Assembly: GCF_000719865.1 (NCBI RefSeq)
Contig: NZ_JOID01000045.1
Span: 1 to 26,530 of the forward strand
Reading direction: 5' to 3'
Length of the DNA: 26,530 nucleotides
Origin: Streptomyces albus subsp. albus
GTDB taxonomy: Bacteria; Actinomycetota; Actinomycetes; Streptomycetales; Streptomycetaceae
Shown here: piece by piece, positions 7,871-14,854 of the stretch
How positions within the stretch are numbered: position 1 is the stretch's first letter
Layout of the letters: each line of letters opens with the position of its first letter
Notes under the pieces: generated by a model
The model's database searches: none
Told to the model about the DNA's origin: nothing
What the model saw: only the letters and a program-made list of their open reading frames with translations
Translations under genes and position numbers: made by a program

Positions 7871-8704
7871 GTGAGCAACGTCCCCTCCATCGCCCTCAAC
7901 AACGGTGTCCGCATGCCCCAACTCGGCTTCGGCGTCTGGCAGATCCCGGACGACGAGGCCGCGGCGGCCGTGACGACCGCGCTCGAAGCGGGCTACCGCA
8001 GCATCGACACCGCCGCCGTCTACGGCAACGAGGCCGGCACCGGCGCCGGCATCACCCGCTCCGGCCTCCCCCGCGAGGACATCTTCGTCACCACGAAGGT
8101 CTGGAACAGCGACCACGGGTACGACGCCACGCTGCGCGCCTTCGACACCTCGCTCGCGAAGCTCGGCCTGAGTTACGTGGACCTCTACCTGGTCCACTGG
8201 CCGCTGCCCCGGCGCGACCGCTACGTCGAGACGTACCGCGCCCTGGAGAAGATCCTTCAGGACGGCCGCGCCCGGGCGATCGGCGTCTCCAACTTCCTCC
8301 CCGATCACCTCACCCGGCTGATGGACGAGACGTCCGTCGTGCCCGCCGTCAACCAGATCGAACTGCACCCCTGGTTCCAGCAGGCCGCCTCCCGCGCCTT
8401 CCACGCCGAGCACGGCATCGCCACCGAGGCGTGGTCCCCGCTCGGGCAGGGCAAGGGCCTGCTCGACGAGCCCGTCCTCACCCGGCTCGCCGAGCGGCAC
8501 GGCCGCACGCCCGCGCAGATCGTGCTCCGCTGGCATCTGCAGCTCGGCAACGTGGTGATCCCCAAGTCTGCGAACCCGGCCCGGATCAAGGAGAACTTCG
8601 ACGTCTTCGGCTTCGATCTGGACGCGGACGACCTGGCGGCCCTCGCCTCCCTGGACTCCACCCGGCGCCTGGGCGCCGACCCGGCCACGGCCGACTTCGT
8701 CTGA
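7871..8704 (+). CDS. Aldo/keto reductase, diketogulonate reductase-like (AKR5 type)
   Basis: The 277-residue protein is a monomeric NADPH-dependent (beta/alpha)8 reductase of carbonyl compounds. The full catalytic tetrad is visible as Asp46 and Tyr51 (DTAAVYGNE), Lys76 (VTTKVW) and His109 (LVHWP). The NADP-binding region near the C-terminus reads VVIPKSANPARIKENFDVFGF. It most resembles 2,5-diketo-D-gluconate reductase-like enzymes; the physiological substrate cannot be told. GTG 7871 is chosen because SNVPSIALNNGVRMPQLGFGVWQ is the family start and AGAAGGA lies 10 bases upstream. A longer frame from 7658 would translate the tandem repeats into an unlikely Arg-rich head. The gene is monocistronic, ending at a strong hairpin. 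Confidence 0.93.
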   Translation: MSNVPSIALNNGVRMPQLGFGVWQIPDDEAAAAVTTALEAGYRSIDTAAVYGNEAGTGAGITRSGLPREDIFVTTKVWNSDHGYDATLRAFDTSLAKLGLSYVDLYLVHWPLPRRDRYVETYRALEKILQDGRARAIGVSNFLPDHLTRLMDETSVVPAVNQIELHPWFQQAASRAFHAEHGIATEAWSPLGQGKGLLDEPVLTRLAERHGRTPAQIVLRWHLQLGNVVIPKSANPARIKENFDVFGFDLDADDLAALASLDSTRRLGADPATADFV

Positions 8705-8727
8705 TCCCCTTGTCCGGCCCGCGCCCG

Positions 8728-8764
8728 GCCCGCGGCGCGGCGTCACCGCGTCCGCGCCGCGGGC
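8728..8764 (+). terminator. Strong 13-bp hairpin after the aldo/keto reductase
   Basis: A perfect 13-bp stem, arms 8728-8740 and 8752-8764, with an 11-base loop, beginning 24 bases after the stop codon. It separates the reductase from the ABC-transporter promoter just downstream. There is no T-run, typical of high-GC actinobacterial terminators. Confidence 0.7.
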
Positions 8765-8787
8765 GGCGGGCCGGCCCGCAAAAGCCG

Positions 8788-8818
8788 TTGACCTCACGTC
8801 GACTTGAGCTTCTACGGT
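8788..8818 (+). promoter_or_regulatory. SoxR/MerR-type promoter and operator of the ABC exporter
   Basis: TTGACC (8788-8793) and TACGGT (8813-8818) are separated by 19 bases, the stretched spacer typical of MerR-family-activated promoters. The spacer contains a dyad ACCTCACGT (8791-8799), CG, ACTTGAGCT (8802-8810), in which 7 of 9 positions pair. This closely resembles the SoxR operator core CCTCAAGTTAACTTGAGG, matching 14 of 18 positions. The -10 element ends 7 bases before the ATG at 8826, so the mRNA is probably leaderless. No SoxR/MerR gene is in the window. Confidence 0.62.
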
Positions 8819-8825
8819 TGCCGTC

Positions 8826-10766
8826 ATGGACATGGAAGTCACCGCGTGGACCTCGCTCCACCATGCCGCGAACGCCACCCGCAAGGACGACGGCCGGCCC
8901 TTCTCCCGCGACACCCTCCGCCGCATCGGCGCCTTCGCCCGCCCCCACCGCACCCGGCTGAGCTGGTTCCTGCTGCTGAGCGTCGTCACGGCGGCCCTCG
9001 CCGTCGCCACCCCCGTCCTCGCCGGGCGCGTCGTCGACGGCATCGTGAAGAGCGCCGCCGTGGGCACCGTCACCTCGCTGGCGGTGCTCATCGCCGGCAT
9101 CGCGGTGGCCGAGGCCGGGCTCGGCCTGCTGGCCCGCCGGCTCTCCGCCGGGATCGGCGAGGGGCTCATCCTCGATCTGCGCACGGCCGTCTTCGACCAT
9201 GTGCAGCGGATGCCCGTCGCCTTCTTCACCCGGACCCGCACCGGGGCCCTCGTCAGCCGGCTCAACAACGACGTCATCGGGGCGCAGCGGGCGTTCAGCG
9301 ACACCCTCTCCGGAGTCGTCGGCAATCTCGTCACCCTGGCGCTCACGCTGGTGGTGATGGTCAGCCTCTCCTGGCGGATCACCCTGCTGGCGCTGCTCCT
9401 GCTGCCGGTGTTCGTACTGCCCGCGCGCCGGATGGGCACCCGGCTGGCCCGGCTGCGGCGGGAGGCCGCGCGCTACAACTCCGAGATGAGCACCCAGATG
9501 ACGGAGCGCTTCTCGGCGCCCGGCGCGACGCTGGTGAAGCTCTTCGGACGGCCCGCCGAGGAATCGGACGAATTCGCCGCCCGCGCCCGGCGGGTGCGCG
9601 ACATCGGCGTCCGCACCGCCATGACGCAGACGGTGTTCATCACCGCGCTCACCCTGGTCTCCGCCCTCGCCCTGGCCCTCGTCTACGGCCTCGGCGGCTT
9701 CTACGCGCTGCGCGGCAGCCTGGAGCCGGGCGCCGTCGTCGCGCTGGCGCTGCTGCTCACCCGGCTCTACGCGCCGCTGACCGCCCTGGCCGGGGCCCGG
9801 GTCGAGGTGATGAGCGCCATGGTGAGCTTCGAGCGGGTCTTCGAGGTGCTGGACTTGAAGCCGCTCATCGCGGAGAAGCCGGACGCGGCGCGGGTGCCGG
9901 AGGGCCCGGTGTCCGTGGAGTTCGACCGGGTGTCCTTCGGCTATCCGTCGGCGGACAAGGTGTCCCTGGCCTCCCTGGAGGAGGTCGCCGTGCTCGACAC
10001 CCGGGGCGGCACGGAGGTGCTGCACGAGGTGTCGTTCCGCGTCGAACCGGGCCGCATGGTCGCGCTGGTCGGCTCCTCGGGCGCCGGCAAGTCGACCATC
10101 GCGCAGCTGCTGCCGCGGCTGTACGACGTGGACAGCGGGGCGGTCCGGCTCTCCGGCACGGACGTCCGCGATCTGACGGCCGAGTCGGTGCGGCAGACGG
10201 TCGGCCTGGTCACCCAGGACGGCCATCTCTTCCACGAGTCGGTGCGGGCGAACCTGCTGCTGGCCCGCCCGGAGGCCGGCGAGGAGGAGCTGTGGGAGGT
10301 GCTGCGCCGGGCCCGGCTCGACGGACTGGTCGCCGAACTCCCCGACGGCCTCGACACCATCGTCGGCGAACGCGGCTACCGGCTCTCCGGCGGCGAGCGC
10401 CAACGGCTGACCATCGCCCGGCTGCTGCTGGCCCGGCAGCGGGTGGTCGTCCTGGACGAGGCCACCGCGCATCTGGACTCCACCTCCGAGGCGGCGGTGC
10501 AGGAGGCCCTGGGCGAGGCGCTGTCCGGGCGGACGGCCGTGGTCATCGCGCACCGGCTGTCCACGGTGCGGGCGGCGGACGAGATCCTCGTCGTCGAGGA
10601 CGGCCGGATCGCCGAACGCGGCACGCACGAGGAGCTGCTGGCCCGGGGCGGCCGCTACGAGGAGCTGTACCGCACCCAGTTCGAGGAGCCGGGCGCCGGG
10701 GCGGCGGCCGTCTCCCCCACGGAGACCGTCACGGGCACGGCGGTCGGAACGGCGGGAATCGCGTGA
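8826..10766 (+). CDS. ABC transporter, fused permease and ATPase (type I exporter half)
   Basis: The 646-residue half-transporter has an N-terminal domain with six hydrophobic helices (about residues 40-330) and a C-terminal ATPase: Walker A GSSGAGKS (about 416-423), Q-loop TQDGHLF, signature LSGGERQR (about 519-527), Walker B VVVLDEATAHLD (about 540-551) and H-loop AHRLS. It should work as a homodimer or heterodimer exporting a hydrophobic or drug-like compound; the substrate is unknown. The ATPase has the extra segment SLASLEEVAVLDTRGGTEVL before its third strand, as I recall from related actinobacterial exporters. No Shine-Dalgarno site precedes ATG 8826, but a promoter with a -10 element 7 bases upstream makes leaderless translation likely. 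The gene ends in a GTGA overlap with the DUF402 gene. The SoxR-like promoter suggests induction by redox-active compounds. Confidence 0.94.
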   Translation: MDMEVTAWTSLHHAANATRKDDGRPFSRDTLRRIGAFARPHRTRLSWFLLLSVVTAALAVATPVLAGRVVDGIVKSAAVGTVTSLAVLIAGIAVAEAGLGLLARRLSAGIGEGLILDLRTAVFDHVQRMPVAFFTRTRTGALVSRLNNDVIGAQRAFSDTLSGVVGNLVTLALTLVVMVSLSWRITLLALLLLPVFVLPARRMGTRLARLRREAARYNSEMSTQMTERFSAPGATLVKLFGRPAEESDEFAARARRVRDIGVRTAMTQTVFITALTLVSALALALVYGLGGFYALRGSLEPGAVVALALLLTRLYAPLTALAGARVEVMSAMVSFERVFEVLDLKPLIAEKPDAARVPEGPVSVEFDRVSFGYPSADKVSLASLEEVAVLDTRGGTEVLHEVSFRVEPGRMVALVGSSGAGKSTIAQLLPRLYDVDSGAVRLSGTDVRDLTAESVRQTVGLVTQDGHLFHESVRANLLLARPEAGEEELWEVLRRARLDGLVAELPDGLDTIVGERGYRLSGGERQRLTIARLLLARQRVVVLDEATAHLDSTSEAAVQEALGEALSGRTAVVIAHRLSTVRAADEILVVEDGRIAERGTHEELLARGGRYEELYRTQFEEPGAGAAAVSPTETVTGTAVGTAGIA

Positions 10767-11377
10767 ACGGCCCGGGAGACAGCGACGGTCGGCGGGGCGG
10801 AGACGGCGCGCAGGCGGTGAACGGCGCGGGCGGGGTGAACGGCACGGGCGGGGTGAACGGCGCGGGCGGCGGTCGGCTGGCACCCGGAGCCGAGGTGACC
10901 GTGCGGCTGGTGAAGTCGCCCCGGCCGGACGTGCGGTATCCGGCGACGGTGGTCGGGGACGACGGCACGAGGGTCGTCGTCCGGGCCCCCTGGGCGGGTG
11001 CGGCCGTCCGCGACTTCGGCTTCGTCCGGTTCGAGACGGGCGATGTCTTCACCGAGCACTTCTGGCGCGACCGCTGGTACGCCGTCAAGGAGGTCCGGGC
11101 GGCGGACGGCACCCTGAAGGGCTGGTACTGCGACGTGACGCGGCCGGCGCGGGTGACGGACGAGGACGGCGGCACCCTCGTCGTCGCCGACCTCGACCTC
11201 GACCTGTGGCGGTCGGCCGACGGCCGCCGCGTGCTCCGCCTCGACGAGGACGAGTTCGCCGCGAGCGGCCTCGCCGCACGCGACCCGGACGCGGCGGCCC
11301 GGGCCCTCGCGGCCCTGGACGAACTCGAACGCCTCGCCCGGCAGGGCGGGTTCACCGCGCTGACCGGGTCCGCGTAG
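10763..11377 (+). CDS. DUF402 domain protein
   Basis: The 204-residue product carries a C-terminal DUF402 domain (about residues 40-190), recognised by YAVKEVRAADGTLKGWYCDVTRPA, the acidic DLDLDLW stretch and RVLRLDEDEFAA. Characterised DUF402 members include staphylococcal nucleoside di-/triphosphate phosphatases, which use such acidic residues to bind metal; activity here is inferred only. The first ~37 residues are a Gly/Asn-rich repeat. GTG 10763 overlaps the ABC-transporter stop as GTGA, suggesting translational coupling, but three further in-frame GTGs (10817, 10835, 10853) each begin a copy of an 18-bp repeat and could also be starts. The 3' end overlaps the convergent small membrane protein gene by 26 bases. 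Confidence 0.85.
   Translation: MNGPGDSDGRRGGDGAQAVNGAGGVNGTGGVNGAGGGRLAPGAEVTVRLVKSPRPDVRYPATVVGDDGTRVVVRAPWAGAAVRDFGFVRFETGDVFTEHFWRDRWYAVKEVRAADGTLKGWYCDVTRPARVTDEDGGTLVVADLDLDLWRSADGRRVLRLDEDEFAASGLAARDPDAAARALAALDELERLARQGGFTALTGSA
10817..10870 (+). repeat. Three tandem 18-bp repeats, each starting GTGAACGGC
   Basis: GTGAACGGCGCGGGCGGG at 10817-10834 is followed by near-identical copies at 10835-10852 and 10853-10870. The annotated start at 10763 also reads GTGAACGGC and lies exactly three repeat lengths upstream, in frame. The array encodes VNGAGG-type units at the N-terminus of the DUF402 protein. Confidence 0.85.
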
Positions 11378-11657
11378 CCCGGCCCCGGCCCGCGCTGCCG
11401 CCGTCCCGGGCCTGCGGCAGCGCGGAGGGGACCATGCCGACCATGGCGATCTTCCGTACCGCGACCACGGCGGCCACCACCAGGATGCCGTTCCAGGACA
11501 GATCGTGGGACAGCCGCAGCAGACCGGCCGCGGTGAGGAAGTCCAGCAGCACCTGCAGGGCGAGACGCGGCCTGCGGGTGCCCGCCCAGGCGGCGAGGGC
11601 GGAGAGCAGACCGGCCGCGGTGACCAGCAGCGCGGCCGTCTCCAGCAGGGAGCTCAC
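11352..11657 (-). CDS. Small membrane protein coupled to the DUF1622 gene
   Basis: I do not recognise a named family for this 101-residue protein. Two or three hydrophobic segments are visible (about residues 4-24, 34-48 and 56-76), with the sequence LQVLLDFLTAAGLLRLSHDLSWNGILVVAAVVAVRKIAMVGMV and an Arg/Gly-rich cytoplasmic-looking tail. GTG 11657 overlaps the stop of the DUF1622 gene as GTGA, so the two are probably co-translated and may act together in the membrane. Its last 26 bases overlap the end of the convergent DUF402 gene. Confidence 0.72.
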   Translation of the reverse strand: MSSLLETAALLVTAAGLLSALAAWAGTRRPRLALQVLLDFLTAAGLLRLSHDLSWNGILVVAAVVAVRKIAMVGMVPSALPQARDGGSAGRGRATRTRSAR

Positions 11658-12100
11658 CGCCCCGGCTCCCCGGCGGAGCGCGGCCCGGTCTTCTTCCGGT
11701 CACCGGGCGGGCCCGGCAGGTCGTCGCCGCGTTCGAGCTCCGCGCGCTCGTGGGCGATCTCCCGGGCGAGGAAGAAGTTCAGCGCGGTCCGGATGGCGGC
11801 GATCGCGGCGAGCTGCCCGATCTCGGTGAAGCTGGGGGCCACCGCCGTGCGCAGCACGTCACCGGCGAGCTGGAACTCCAGGCCGAGCGCCAGGAACCGG
11901 CCCAGGGTCAGCCGGATCCGGTTGAACCCCCGCGACCGGCCGCGCTCCCGCACCAGGGCCGTCAGGAAACGGGCGAAGGACCAGACGGCGCCGGTGAAGA
12001 TGACCAGCGCGCCGGCCGCCTCCACCAGACGGACCAGCAGCTCGACGGCATCGCGCAGCCATGATTCCGGAAGGAGCTCCACAGAAAGGATCACGCCCAC
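11654..12100 (-). CDS. DUF1622 family membrane protein
   Basis: The 148-residue protein matches the DUF1622 membrane family: AVELLVRLVEAAGALVIFTGAVWSFARFL forms the first helix, followed by RIRLTLGRFLALGLEFQLAGDVLRTAVAPSFTEIGQLAAIAAIRTALNFFLAREI with further helices. The family has no established function. The polar tail contains HERAELERGDDLPGPPGDRKK. Start choice is uncertain: GTG 12100 has a GGCGGG stretch 6 bases upstream, while GTG 12094 is also possible. It is the first gene of a two-gene unit with the small membrane protein that overlaps its stop codon. Confidence 0.82.
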   Translation of the reverse strand: MGVILSVELLPESWLRDAVELLVRLVEAAGALVIFTGAVWSFARFLTALVRERGRSRGFNRIRLTLGRFLALGLEFQLAGDVLRTAVAPSFTEIGQLAAIAAIRTALNFFLAREIAHERAELERGDDLPGPPGDRKKTGPRSAGEPGR

Positions 12101-12219
12101 GCGGTACCCGCCGGCCGGGCGTCCTACCGCCGCGGCCGCCCCGCCGGCCCCCCTTCGACCCGAACGGCCGCCGAAGGCGCCGCGCGCCGCACCGAGAGGG
12201 CTGCCCGCGCACCGGCCGC

Positions 12220-12452
12220 TTACTCCGCCGCCACGATCCGCTCCACCGCTGCCGTCACCAGGTGTTCGCGCTCCGCCTCCGTAAAGACGTCCGGCAGGGT
12301 GAGCTGCTCGACGATGAGCCAGTTCAGGGCCGGCATGAGCAGCTTGACGGCCGTGGCGTCGCCGGGGGGCCGGATGCCTCGTGGTAGGCGACGTTGGCGT
12401 CGATGTCGGCCCGGACCCGCTCGGTGAGGATCCTGCGCAACTCCGGACGGCG
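12220..12452 (-). pseudogene. Frameshifted C-terminal remnant of a probable TetR-type regulator
   Basis: The last ~50 codons read DATAVKLLMPALNWLIVEQLTLPDVFTEAEREHLVTAAVERIVAAE and end at TAA (12220-12222). The preceding helix-like segment PELRRILTERVRADIDANVAYHEA is in a different frame, the switch falling at a run of six G (12364-12369 on the plus strand). Just upstream, a TGA (12453-12455) interrupts that frame, and no DNA-binding N-terminus is present within the next several hundred bases. The helical pattern resembles the ligand-binding end of TetR/AcrR regulators, but the family call is tentative. It seems to be a 5'-deleted, frameshifted gene rather than a simple sequencing error. Confidence 0.55.
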
Positions 12453-12892
12453 TCAGGGACCGCCGGGGCGGCGGCCCGGAACGGAGGGGCGGACGGACGG
12501 CGGGCCTGCCGCTGACCGGACCCCGGCCGGACCGGTCCGGCGGACGACCGAGTACATCCCCCTCCGTCTCCGTACTGTCCTGCATGTGCTGTCCGGTCAT
12601 CAGATTCCTGCCCGCGGCCGCCGGCGCCCGGCCGCTGCCGGAGGCGGCGCGGGGCCCCGGCCGCGCCGGACCCGGTCCGGGGACGGGCCGCAGCCCGCGG
12701 CGCCCGGCCGGGTGCCCTGGTCCCGCGGTCTTCCGGCTTCCCGGCCCATCCGCGCGGCGTCCGGCTCCGAATGACGGACGGGGCCGGGTTTCCGTGACCC
12801 GGCCCCGTCCCCGCCCCCGTCCCGCCGCACGCGTCACGACGGCACACCGGCCGGTGCTTCCCCCGGCCGCCCCCTGCTTCCTGGAGGACGAC
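12453..12892. other. Non-coding gap between regulator remnant and sigma operon
   Basis: These 440 bases contain no gene I can support. Reading frames here are open on both strands only because of base composition. An ATG-led frame on the minus strand near 12600 (MTGQHMQDSTETEGD) has no recognisable domain and may be part of the decayed regulator locus. A strong hairpin lies at 12780-12806. The promoter for the sigma operon presumably lies between that hairpin and 12892, but I cannot name its elements. Confidence 0.45.
12780..12806. terminator. Perfect 10-bp hairpin upstream of the sigma operon
   Basis: GGGGCCGGGT (12780-12789) pairs fully with ACCCGGCCCC (12797-12806) around a 7-base loop. 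It lies about 87 bases before the small coupled ORF of the sigma operon. It may end transcripts entering from either side, or act in the operon leader if the promoter is upstream of it. Confidence 0.5.
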
Positions 12893-12982
12893 ATGACGTC
12901 AGCCCGCACCGGCCGCCACGGGAGCGGCGCCCCGCCGGCGCCCCGGTCCCGGCGCCGGAGAGCCGGAGGTGCCGCGGCGTGA
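12893..12982 (+). CDS. Possible 29-residue Arg-rich leader ORF coupled to sigK
   Basis: ATG 12893 has a near-ideal ribosome site, GGAGGACG, about 4 bases upstream. The peptide (MTSARTGRHG... ending RSRRRRAGGAAA) is short and rich in Arg, Ala and Pro. Its TGA (12980-12982) overlaps the GTG of the sigma factor gene as GTGA. The ribosome site is better than anything directly in front of the sigma gene, so the small frame may exist mainly to bring ribosomes to sigK. It may not yield a stable protein. The same frame is open upstream to 12584, so chance openness is an alternative. Confidence 0.45.
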   Translation: MTSARTGRHGSGAPPAPRSRRRRAGGAAA

Positions 12983-13563
12983 GAGAAGCCGTCTTCATGG
13001 GCGAGGTCTCCGCCCCCGGCCCCGATCTCGGGGCCCTGCTGGGCAGGGTCGCGCGGGGCGATCAGGAGGCGTTCGCGGCGGTGTACGACGTGGTGGCCGG
13101 ACCGGTGCTCGGTCTGGTGCGCCGTGTGCTGCGCGACCCCGCGCAGTCCGAGGAGGTCACTCAGGAGGTGCTGGTGGAGATTTGGCGCGGCGCGGCCCGC
13201 TTCCGGCCGGACCGGGGCAGTGCCATGGCCTGGGTGATGACCCTCGCGCACCGGCGCGCGGTGGACCGGGTGCGGTCGGTGCAGGCCAGTTCCGACCGGG
13301 AGCACCGGGCGGCGCTGCTGGACCGCACACCGGCGTTCGACGAGGTGACCGAGCAGGTCGAGGCGCGGCTGGAGCGCGAGCAGGTGCGGCGCTGCCTGCG
13401 CGGTCTGACCGAGCTGCAGCGGCACGCGGTGACGCTCGCCTACTACCGCGGCCTCACCTACCGCGAGGTCGCAGAGTTGCTGGGGGCCCCGCTGGGCACC
13501 GTGAAGACACGGATGCGCGACGGGCTCATCCGGCTGCGCGACTGCCTGGGGGTGACGGCGTGA
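12979..13563 (+). CDS. sigK: ECF RNA polymerase sigma factor, SigK-like
   Basis: The 194-residue protein is an extracytoplasmic-function sigma factor. Region 2 spans about residues 25-95 (QEAFAAVYDVVAGPVLGLVRRVLRDPAQSEEVTQEVLVEIWRGAARFRPDRGSAMAWVMTLAHRRAVDRVR), and region 4 about 135-190 (LTELQRHAVTLAYYRGLTYREVAELLGAPLGTVKTRMRDGLIRLRDCL) with its helix-turn-helix. It resembles SigK, and the next gene encodes an RskA-type anti-sigma factor, the usual SigK pairing. GTG 12979 overlaps the preceding small ORF, while ATG 12997 (MGEVSAPG) is an alternative start. Its 3' end overlaps the anti-sigma gene as GTGA, which helps keep the two proteins in balance. None of the mycobacterial SigK targets (MPT70/83-like proteins) is nearby. 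Confidence 0.9.
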   Translation: MREAVFMGEVSAPGPDLGALLGRVARGDQEAFAAVYDVVAGPVLGLVRRVLRDPAQSEEVTQEVLVEIWRGAARFRPDRGSAMAWVMTLAHRRAVDRVRSVQASSDREHRAALLDRTPAFDEVTEQVEARLEREQVRRCLRGLTELQRHAVTLAYYRGLTYREVAELLGAPLGTVKTRMRDGLIRLRDCLGVTA

Positions 13564-14774
13564 GCAGGCGCGGAGGCCGCGGAGGCCACGGAGGCCGCGG
13601 GGAGCGCGGCCGGCCCGGTCGCGGCGGGCCGGGCGGCACCGGCTGGTTCGACGGCCCGGGTGCGGGCGGCCCGGGCGGGCGGCCGGGAGGCACTGACGAA
13701 CGGGGCGGCCCCGGCGGTCCGGCGCGCCTCGGCGGACCGGGCGGGTACGACCACCCCAGCGGCGCGGGCGAAGCCGGTGAACCCGGCGGATTCGGCGGGC
13801 ACGGCGGGTACGACGGCCCGGGCGGGTACGGCGGGGGCGGCGCGGGCTCCGGGGCCGGGGACGGGGACGGCTCCGATCTGCACACGCTCACCGGCGCCTA
13901 CGCCCTGCACGCCCTGCCGGAGGACGAACGGGCGCGTTTCGAACGACACTTGGCGGTCTGCACGGCCTGCGAACAGGAGGTCCTGGAGCTGTCCGCGACC
14001 GCCGGAAGGCTGGGATCGGCCGTGTCGGTGGAGCCGCCGCCGGAGATGCGGGAGCAGGTGCTGGCCCGGATCACCTCGGTCCGCCAGGACCCGCCTGGTG
14101 TGCCCCGCCCGGCACGGCCGGAGAGCTCCCGGCCGCACGGCGCCCGGCCGCACAGCGCCGGAATACGCGATACCGGAACACGCGGTGCCGGAACACGCGG
14201 TGCCCGGCCGGACGCCGGAGGCGGAGAGGACGGCGGCGGGCGCACCCGCGCGGCCGGCGGCGGACGGCGCGGCTCGCGCGGAATCTCGTACTTCGTTCTG
14301 GCGGCGTGCCTGGCCGTCCTGGCCGGCGGGCTCGGCGGAGTGGCGGTGTGGCAGCGGCAGGAGGCGCGCGACGCCCGGGCCGAGGCGCGGGCGGCGGAGC
14401 GGCGCTCGGAGCAGCTGGCCCTGGTCCTGACGGCGCCGGACGCCCGCACCGGTTCGGCCCCGCTGGGCGACGGCGCCAACGGGACGGTGGTGGTGTCGCG
14501 CTCCGAGGACCGGGCGGCGTTCCTCGCCTCGGGGCTGCCGGAACTGCCGGGCGGCAAGGTGTACCAGCTGTGGTTCGACGACGGCGGGACGATGCGCTCC
14601 GCCGGCCTGCTCACGCTCGCGGCCGGGGAGGACACGGGCTCCGCGGCGGGGGCGGTGCTGATGGAGGGCCGGGTCGGCGGGGCGGGCGGGGTCGGCGTCA
14701 CGGTGGAACCGGCGGGCGGTTCACCGCAGCCGACCACCGAGCCGCTGGCACTGATGGAACTCCCGGCGGTGTGA
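13560..14774 (+). CDS. rskA: RskA-type membrane anti-sigma factor with glycine-rich N-terminal extension
   Basis: The 404-residue protein should hold SigK inactive at the membrane until proteolysis releases it. After a Gly-rich head (residues 1-106) comes the anti-sigma domain LHTLTGAYALHALPEDERARFERHLAVCTACEQEV, with the zinc-binding-type motif His130-x3-Cys134-x2-Cys137. A long Arg/Gly/Pro-rich linker (about 180-240) leads to one membrane helix (about 242-264, FVLAACLAVLAGGLGGVAVW) and an extracytoplasmic RskA C-terminal domain (VYQLWFDDGGTMRSAGLLTL, TVEPAGGSPQPTTEP). Family members are usually about 240-260 residues and begin near LHTLTGAYAL, so the head and the enlarged linker are unusual. 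No Met or Val codon lies between the head and the domain to serve as a shorter start. GTG 13560 overlaps sigK as GTGA. Confidence 0.9.
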   Translation: MSRRGGRGGHGGRGERGRPGRGGPGGTGWFDGPGAGGPGGRPGGTDERGGPGGPARLGGPGGYDHPSGAGEAGEPGGFGGHGGYDGPGGYGGGGAGSGAGDGDGSDLHTLTGAYALHALPEDERARFERHLAVCTACEQEVLELSATAGRLGSAVSVEPPPEMREQVLARITSVRQDPPGVPRPARPESSRPHGARPHSAGIRDTGTRGAGTRGARPDAGGGEDGGGRTRAAGGGRRGSRGISYFVLAACLAVLAGGLGGVAVWQRQEARDARAEARAAERRSEQLALVLTAPDARTGSAPLGDGANGTVVVSRSEDRAAFLASGLPELPGGKVYQLWFDDGGTMRSAGLLTLAAGEDTGSAAGAVLMEGRVGGAGGVGVTVEPAGGSPQPTTEPLALMELPAV

Positions 14775-14854
14775 TCCCCGGCCGCCGCCGGGACGGGCGG
14801 TCCGAGACGGGAGGGGCCGGACAGCCCCGCGGTCCCGCGCCGGGCCTCGGGGTA

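Noticed and set aside
5608..8961. Open frame of 1117 residues spanning the acyl-CoA ligase and aldo/keto reductase
   Set aside because: Runs across two well-identified genes and their intergenic hairpins; Arg/Pro-rich with no domain, so a composition shadow.
5729..9439. 1236-residue open frame on the minus strand
   Set aside because: Antisense to three recognised genes with no family motif; third-position GC bias favours the plus-strand genes.
12584..12892. Longer N-terminal form of the small ORF before sigK (start near 12584)
   Set aside because: No ribosome binding site at 12584, low-complexity Pro/Arg/Gly translation, and it crosses the strong hairpin; the ATG at 12893 has the good site.
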